Below, piece after piece: positions 61,001-64,000 of a DNA stretch of 64,000 bases. Within the stretch, counting starts at the first letter, position 1, and each line of letters opens with the position of its first letter. The stretch lies in NCBI GenBank assembly GCA_026545225.1, contig CM048848.1, forward strand, positions 47,524,306-47,588,305. The letters are read 5' to 3'. The notes under the pieces were generated by a model. That model had not been told where the DNA came from and did not search any database. It was given only the letters and a program-made list of their open reading frames with translations. Source of the stretch: Cornus controversa (taxonomy: Eukaryota > Streptophyta > Magnoliopsida > Cornales > Cornaceae). The translations under genes and the position numbers were made by a program.

Positions 61001-61951
61001 CCTTGAAGTCCTTGAGAAGGTTGCACATGAGTGGTTGCAATTCAGGCTCTTCAGTGTTGAAGGAAAAACTTGACAAGGTCTCTCTCTCTCTCTCTCTCTC
61101 TCTGCATGCTTGTACTCTTTCACGTGCACGCGCATGTGTGCAGCTCACTTGAACATGCATGCATGCTGACATACAGTCATAGTTTTGCAAGATTTTTGAT
61201 TTTATAATCTACCTGAATGCTATTCTGAACAGAAAGTAATTTATTTGTGACAATTTTCTGAATGCAGGTTGCTTTGAAGAAGTTTTACAACTTGAGCATA
61301 CCTGGAAGCACTATCCCAGATTGGTTTACTCAAGGAGTGATTCGTTTTTCAGCGCGAAAAAACCTTGCGATTGAAAGTGTGATTATATGTGTTGTTGTCT
61401 CTGTCGACCATCAAATACCAAATGATTTAAGAGACCAGCTCCCTGTCATACCAGATATTCAAGCAAAGATTCTCAGACTGAATGAACCAGTATACACCAG
61501 TGGGTTGTATTTAGCAGGAGTTCCAAAGACACATGAAGATCAAGTTTATATGTGCCGATTTCCAGATTACCATCCATTAGTTTCTATACTAAAAGATGGG
61601 GATGAGATACTGGTGGAAATGCGAAACCCTCCACTTCTTAAAGGGGTTGAGCTGAAGAAGTGTGGGATTTATCTGGTTTATGAAAATTATGATGATATTG
61701 ATGGAGATGAAGAATCACTGGATGAAAGTGAGAAATCTGTATCAGAGAGGTTAACAAAGTTCATTGGATTGTCCAAAGAGGATAATAATATCTTGGACTC
61801 CAGGGATGAAGTTGCTAGGAAAACGCGAGGGGAGGTACGGGGAGAAGGATTAACACCAGCAAACCACAGAAAATCCTTTGTTCTTCTCTTCATTGTCCTT
61901 TCTTCTTTCTTTGTGCTGTTGAGTTGGTTGGTGTTCAATTTTTTCATTTAG
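42544..61951 (+). CDS. TIR-NBS-LRR (TNL) disease resistance protein, five exons
   Basis: Intracellular immune receptor of the TNL class: such proteins sense pathogen effectors, oligomerise through NB-ARC, and the TIR domain then acts as an NADase signalling through EDS1. Exons are 42544-43016, 54614-55718, 56965-57393, 59494-61077 and 61268-61951; all introns are GT-AG and joins are in phase (phase 2, then 0, 0, 0), giving 1424 residues. Domain order is TIR (about 17-155), NB-ARC (about 185-490), LRRs (about 580-1190), a post-LRR C-JID-like domain (about 1200-1345) and a hydrophobic C-terminus (1401-1424). I chose the ATG at 42544; one nine codons upstream in frame is also possible. Intron 1 is 11.6 kb and carries an antisense copia element. 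No stop or frameshift was found. Several TIR residues differ from the usual consensus. The ligand is unknown. Confidence 0.88.
43324..43546 (-). repeat. Copia 3' LTR
   Basis: Left-hand LTR; on the reverse strand it begins TGTTAGTGTATATT after the polypurine tract and ends CTTATTTTAACT next to the CTAAT duplication. It pairs with 49069-49283, from which it differs by small indels. Confidence 0.92.
43547..43564 (-). other. Copia polypurine tract
   Basis: On the reverse strand TTGAGTTTGAGGGGA directly precedes the 3' LTR, the usual plus-strand primer of plant copia elements. The stop codon of the pol remnant overlaps its start. Confidence 0.85.
43817..43824. other. MITE target duplication, left (GTAATACC)
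   Basis: Eight bases repeated exactly at 44533-44540, flanking the hAT MITE inside the copia RNase H region. Confidence 0.92.
43825..44532. mobile_element. 708-bp hAT MITE rich in GAACCG motifs
   Basis: Terminal inverted repeats TAGGGGTGCACA / TGTGCACCCCTA and an exact 8-bp duplication GTAATACC identify a hAT-type non-autonomous element. Both ends are dense arrays of GAACCG and CGGTTC hexamers, inverted relative to each other around an AT-dinucleotide core (about 44030-44330). No transposase. The apparent open frame near 44334-44555 is an artefact of the hexamer repeat. Confidence 0.93.
45687..47105 (-). pseudogene. Copia integrase and linker remnant
   Basis: On the reverse strand a pre-integrase zinc region (LWHSRLGHAS, CLPCQLAK) leads to the integrase core: FVLFIDDYSRFTRIY contains the first catalytic Asp and ILRTDNAMEY the second. 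GEAALTVIYTINRVP and a Ser/Pro-rich linker with RRSTRVREPSV follow. The frame changes between these parts, so no full protein could be made. Confidence 0.85.
47111..48334 (-). pseudogene. Copia gag and protease remnant
   Basis: A single reading frame from an ATG at 48334 is interrupted by three stops: TGA and TAG near the N-terminus, and TAG at 47696-47698. It encodes a UBN2-type gag (EIWDLLAQRYTTADLAHQYQ), three CCHC zinc knuckles (CKFCHKIGH, CQNCQKKGH, CRYCHMLGH) and a protease with WFFDSGCCNHMT, whose DSG holds the catalytic Asp. A frameshift near 47111 separates it from the integrase part. Confidence 0.88.
48500..48775 (-). promoter_or_regulatory. TGACGTGG cluster in the copia 5' leader
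   Basis: Eight copies of TGACGTGG (plus strand at about 48504, 48548, 48573, 48593, 48669, 48692, 48733 and 48762) lie in the leader between the primer site and gag, often as TGACGTGGCAGAT. ACGTGG is the core of plant bZIP sites (ABRE/G-box and TGA types). Regulatory function is inferred; it could be a plain minisatellite. Confidence 0.55.
49056..49068 (-). other. Copia primer binding site
   Basis: GGCTCTGATACCA on the plus strand, complementary to the initiator-Met tRNA site, directly abuts the 5' LTR. Confidence 0.9.
49069..49283 (-). repeat. Copia 5' LTR
   Basis: Right-hand LTR, preceded on the reverse strand by CTAAT and followed by the primer site. It shares GGCCTATTTAT, AAGTTTACTTA and AATCCTA segments with 43324-43546. 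Confidence 0.92.
49289..51900. other. Intron 1 DNA with possible MITE ends
   Basis: AT-rich DNA without coding signal. GGCTTAGTTTGGATAAACAT (about 49321) and CCAACCTAGCCCTTAG (about 50835) resemble MITE termini but do not pair well. CCGATTGCACTCC near 49380 has its complement GGAGTGCAATCGG near 50260, suggesting ends of an inserted element. GTGCCTGTTTGGCGTTGCAG near 51393 resembles other MITE ends. Confidence 0.35.
51900..52800 (-). pseudogene. SIRE-type copia gag remnant
   Basis: The reverse strand encodes coiled-coil-like, Lys/Glu/Leu-rich pieces typical of the long gag of SIRE-like copia elements. They are followed by a zinc knuckle, CHYCGKKGHIKYQF (52005-52046), whose last Cys is replaced by Phe. 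Many stops and frame changes are present. LTR-like sequence lies to its right. Confidence 0.6.
52860..53130 (-). mobile_element. Probable SIRE-like LTR edge
   Basis: A G-rich run (52869-52900) followed by TGTGTTGAATAAGTC, and a segment with CACACGAACACC and TTTTTACGTGAAAAATTCC, resemble the GGGGTGAATAAG and ACGTGAAAA motifs of SIRE-like LTRs. Borders were not resolved. Confidence 0.4.
53131..54613. other. End of intron 1, nothing recognised
   Basis: AT-rich with a short (CA)n run near 54031. It ends in a pyrimidine-rich stretch and the CAG acceptor of TNL exon 2. Confidence 0.5.
54614..55718 (+). CDS. TNL exon 2: NB-ARC domain
   Basis: Encodes residues 158-526. Motifs in order: P-loop GVGGIGKTT (214-222), kinase-2 LVVLDDVDD (293-301) with the TNL-type final Asp, RNBS-B GSRIIITTRDRD (318-329), GLPLAL (381-386), RNBS-D CIFLDIACLF (434-443) and MHD (487-489). 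All nucleotide-binding residues expected in a working switch are present. The acceptor completes an AGG codon begun in exon 1, and the exon ends phase 0 at AAG|GTATG. Confidence 0.95.
55719..56964 (+). other. TNL intron 2
   Basis: 1246 bp, GT-AG, AT-rich. It includes a third copy of the conserved plant repeat motif near 56018-56058 (CCTTGTCCCAGACTCCC with GGAGTTGGCTCC). No coding sequence. Confidence 0.85.
56965..57393 (+). CDS. TNL exon 3: NB-ARC to LRR linker and first LRRs
   Basis: Encodes residues 527-669. It opens GTEYIKGVIIDFEK, the usual start of this exon in TNLs, and continues into FESMVNLRLLQF and the LRR_3-type segment LKWLQWRRCPLKNLPSNF ... LTVLDLSGSKIERVW. Acceptor TTAG, donor AAG|GTATG, both phase 0. 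The end GQRLWFWFNNK is a short aromatic linker. Confidence 0.92.
57394..59493 (+). other. TNL intron 3
   Basis: 2100 bp, GT-AG, without recognisable genes. It has A runs near 57560, a (GATTT)n-like patch near 58537-58562 and a T-rich tract near 58254. Confidence 0.8.
59494..61077 (+). CDS. TNL exon 4: main LRR block
   Basis: Encodes residues 670-1197, about 20 leucine-rich repeats. From 59719 to 60564 the repeats alternate between a 24-residue form with a conserved Cys (such as LEKLILSDCSKLKELP) and a 23-residue form with Thr/Ser-Ala/Ile (such as LKELLLDRTAIEKLP). This gives six dyads of exactly 141 bp. Less regular repeats follow to LRRLHMSGC. The donor AAG|GTCTCTC runs straight into a CT microsatellite. 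Confidence 0.93.
61078..61102 (+). repeat. (TC)n microsatellite at the intron 4 donor
   Basis: The donor GT is followed at once by about a dozen CT units. The 190-bp intron ends GAATGCAG at 61267. Confidence 0.9.
61268..61951 (+). CDS. TNL exon 5: post-LRR domain and C-terminal hydrophobic helix
   Basis: Encodes residues 1198-1424. LSIPGSTIPDWF and IESVIICVVVSV mark the jelly-roll/Ig-like post-LRR domain (C-JID) that contacts effectors in TNLs such as ROQ1 and RPP1. GVELKKCGIYLVYEN is its usual end. An acidic stretch (DDIDGDEESLDE), a charged linker and a 24-residue all-hydrophobic end (from FVLLFIVL to FNFFI, 1401-1424) follow. This end looks like a tail anchor. Stop TAG. Confidence 0.9.
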   Translation, partial: VALKKFYNLSIPGSTIPDWFTQGVIRFSARKNLAIESVIICVVVSVDHQIPNDLRDQLPVIPDIQAKILRLNEPVYTSGLYLAGVPKTHEDQVYMCRFPDYHPLVSILKDGDEILVEMRNPPLLKGVELKKCGIYLVYENYDDIDGDEESLDESEKSVSERLTKFIGLSKEDNNILDSRDEVARKTRGEVRGEGLTPANHRKSFVLLFIVLSSFFVLLSWLVFNFFI

Positions 61952-63889
61952 TTATTTTACATGTCTCTTTTGTTTTCAAATTTCATGCCAAGGAGGCTGT
62001 CCTTGCTGTTGTATGCTGTGTAATTTCTGCAATTAATTTTATTTTTCAAATTTTGAATTATTTTACCCATTTGGGTCATTTAAACGGTTAAATATTGTAA
62101 TAGATTCAAGTCTTAATATCTGTACTAGAAGTTATGATTGAAGATTGATTTTGGTTTGCCATGTCAATTTAGATGGAGAAATTATGTTTCTCTTTTTTTT
62201 TTTTTTTAAGAAGGGCAGTGATTTTCTTCTTTTAATCCCCACAGGGTAGTTCTTAGACTCTAGGCAATCTACCCCACACCATGACCTAGGCCAAGGGAGG
62301 CTTGGCTAGGCACTTCATAGCCCAGCGGAGGCACGGGTGAGCTGTCAGCGTGTCACCGCGAACGACTGTGACATTTTCATAATTTTGCTAGACTTCAAAG
62401 GCCGACAAGCACTTGGGAGAAATGACTTACAGAAATTTATTGAAGTCTTTTCAAGCCATTACTAGTCCGAATGCACACTCGACTTAGGTCGTGGACTCGT
62501 GGCACACCTAACACATGACATGCATGGGAAGGTGCCAAAATGCTAGTGGCAACTCGGTCATCATTGGTGGGTGACAGTTTAACACGAAGGGTTGGTGGTG
62601 CCCAGTCGTGTGCTTAACATAACACGCCAAACACACAGTGTTAAAAAATTATGGGCTGAATATGCTACTAAGAGAATCGTAACATCATTTACAAATTTTA
62701 TTATATATAATTAATATAGTATAGTAATTATACTTCTAGAAGTTACAAGAAGCCTCTCTTTCATACATTTTATAATTTTCAATACACTTCTTTGAGATTA
62801 TGTAAATAGAAGATATGTATTACTCTAAAATCATCTAACATATGCAAGATTGAAATTACATGTTATATAAACCCATGATAGATGATATGTTGACACTATA
62901 TAAATTATCATATAAAATCGAGGCTTGAATTTGATTTAATCTCCTTAAGACAAGTATCGTTCCGCAATGGTGTTGAATGGACCATTGATGATTGTCTACG
63001 ATCTTCCTCTCAATTGGTAGCAACCCTACAAACTAACTGAGCTCCTACAAATCAACTCAACTTCTGCAAACCACCTGTGTATTAGTACTCTATTGGACGA
63101 CTTGACCAGACTACTCTCTTGGACGACTTGACTCTCCTAAACCGTTGGTTCAAATCAGACTACTAAGACTCACTGGACTACAACTTAGTTAGACTATATA
63201 GGTTTTGTAGGGAGAGATATTTCAAACGTAGAGAGAAGAAGAAATCTGAATTATATCTATAAATGAGAATTGAGGGACCTATTTTTAGGCATAGTGGTAC
63301 CCTTTCAAAAGTACCCAAATAGTCATGAGACGTGTACTTTGGTGCAAAATGTTACGAATCGTAGATACTAACAGACATTTTTGTTGTCTGTTCAGTATAA
63401 ATCAACATTTACGTGTCTGTTTATTACTTAACAGACACTCTCTCACTCATGTTATATCCTAACCTAACTCGTGCAATATAATCTTTCATCGCACCCCTTT
63501 AATTTTCATTCAATTTTCTAACAATCCTCCACATGAATGCAAAATAATATAATTTGAAAAACAGACTTTTACTTACACTAAGAGAGTACAGTTGGAAAGT
63601 TATTGCATCAGGACAGATAGCTTTTGGCCTTGAATCTTCCCTAGTGTAATACTATCGGATTTACTTGGCTAACTAATGACATAAAGTCTTGAACTATTCA
63701 GCAGTTTGTGTAAAACCAGACAATAGTATACACACAATACCTTTTCGCACAAAGTTGGTTCTTTCGGTTGTGTTTATTTTGGCCCTAAACAAATTCTAGT
63801 ATTCATGAGTGCTCTAGAAAACTTAGTCTTGTCATTCTTATATAAACGGCCCACTTTACACTTATATAAGTGATTCTTTATTAAGAGTA
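61952..63889. other. TNL 3' flank and intergenic DNA
   Basis: The first few hundred bases are probably the 3' UTR, T-rich with no certain poly(A) signal. Beyond this the sequence has a GC-richer patch (62260-62640) and direct repeats of TCTTGGACGACTTGAC (63087-63133), but no recognisable gene. Confidence 0.5.
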
Positions 63890-63892
63890 TTA

Positions 63893-64000
63893 TAATACCC
63901 CGTAATTTTGGAGTTCTTTTAATTTTAATTTAAATACTTTATTTCTTTTATTAGTTAAATTGAATTGCTTTAATGGTTGGTTTAAATTCTTCGAGTGCTT
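63893..64000 (+). mobile_element. Possible start of another gypsy LTR
   Basis: TATAATACCCCGTAATTTTGGAG resembles the TGTAATACCC...AATTT start of the long LTR copies A-C, with the terminal TG changed to TA. It runs off the window, so it cannot be verified. Confidence 0.35.

Noticed and set aside
1..64000. CRISPR array or prokaryotic operons
   Set aside because: None of the tandem repeats shows regular repeat-spacer organisation, and the intron-bearing plant genes exclude a prokaryotic source.

Overview
The window is nuclear DNA of a eudicot plant. It is AT-rich and intron-containing, full of LTR retrotransposon and MITE fragments, and carries a TIR-NBS-LRR (TNL) immune receptor, a class essentially absent from monocots. 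The long introns and heavy repeat load would suit a tree or shrub genome, but the species cannot be read from the sequence. No rRNA or tRNA genes and no CRISPR arrays were seen.

Layout. 1-2.9 kb: the end of a long reverse-oriented LTR, then repeat-rich DNA with a TATA-bearing LTR-like segment. 2.9-13.5 kb: AT-rich intergenic DNA with microsatellites, a short perfect hairpin, SIRE-type copia debris and a broken Mutator-like (MULE) transposase. 13.5-20.7 kb: a small hAT-type MITE into which a 6.9-kb composite retroelement has inserted. The composite is two roughly 3-kb Ty3/gypsy LTRs joined 3' end to 3' end, followed by a TRIM array (LTR-internal-LTR-internal-LTR), and the whole is flanked by one GTCCC duplication. 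20.7-25.9 kb: intergenic DNA with small tandem repeats. 25.9-29.8 kb: a decayed 5-formyltetrahydrofolate cyclo-ligase gene, lacking its first exon and with a reading-frame conflict at one intron. 30-34 kb: intergenic DNA and a second, rearranged TRIM. 34.5-39.7 kb: a truncated duplicate of the TNL upstream region, a third copy of the long gypsy LTR, a broken PIF/Harbinger transposase and a Tourist-like MITE. 39.7-42.5 kb: tandem repeats and two further copies of the TNL upstream segment.

42.5-62.0 kb: one TNL gene of five exons on the plus strand. All four introns are GT-AG and every junction is in phase, giving a predicted 1424-residue protein: TIR, NB-ARC, about 20 LRRs, a post-LRR (C-JID-like) domain and an unusual hydrophobic C-terminus. 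Intron 1 is 11.6 kb because a complete but defective Ty1/copia element (43324-49283, antisense, target duplication CTAAT) and other debris lie inside it; the copia element itself carries a 708-bp hAT MITE. The rest, to 64 kb, is intergenic, ending in what may be the start of another gypsy LTR.

The only gene that looks intact is the TNL. The other protein-coding sequence is transposon-derived or decayed. The most unusual structures are the composite inverted-LTR/TRIM insertion, the exact 47-residue periodicity in the TNL's LRR, its C-terminal hydrophobic anchor, and the repeated, separately disrupted copies of the TNL upstream region.
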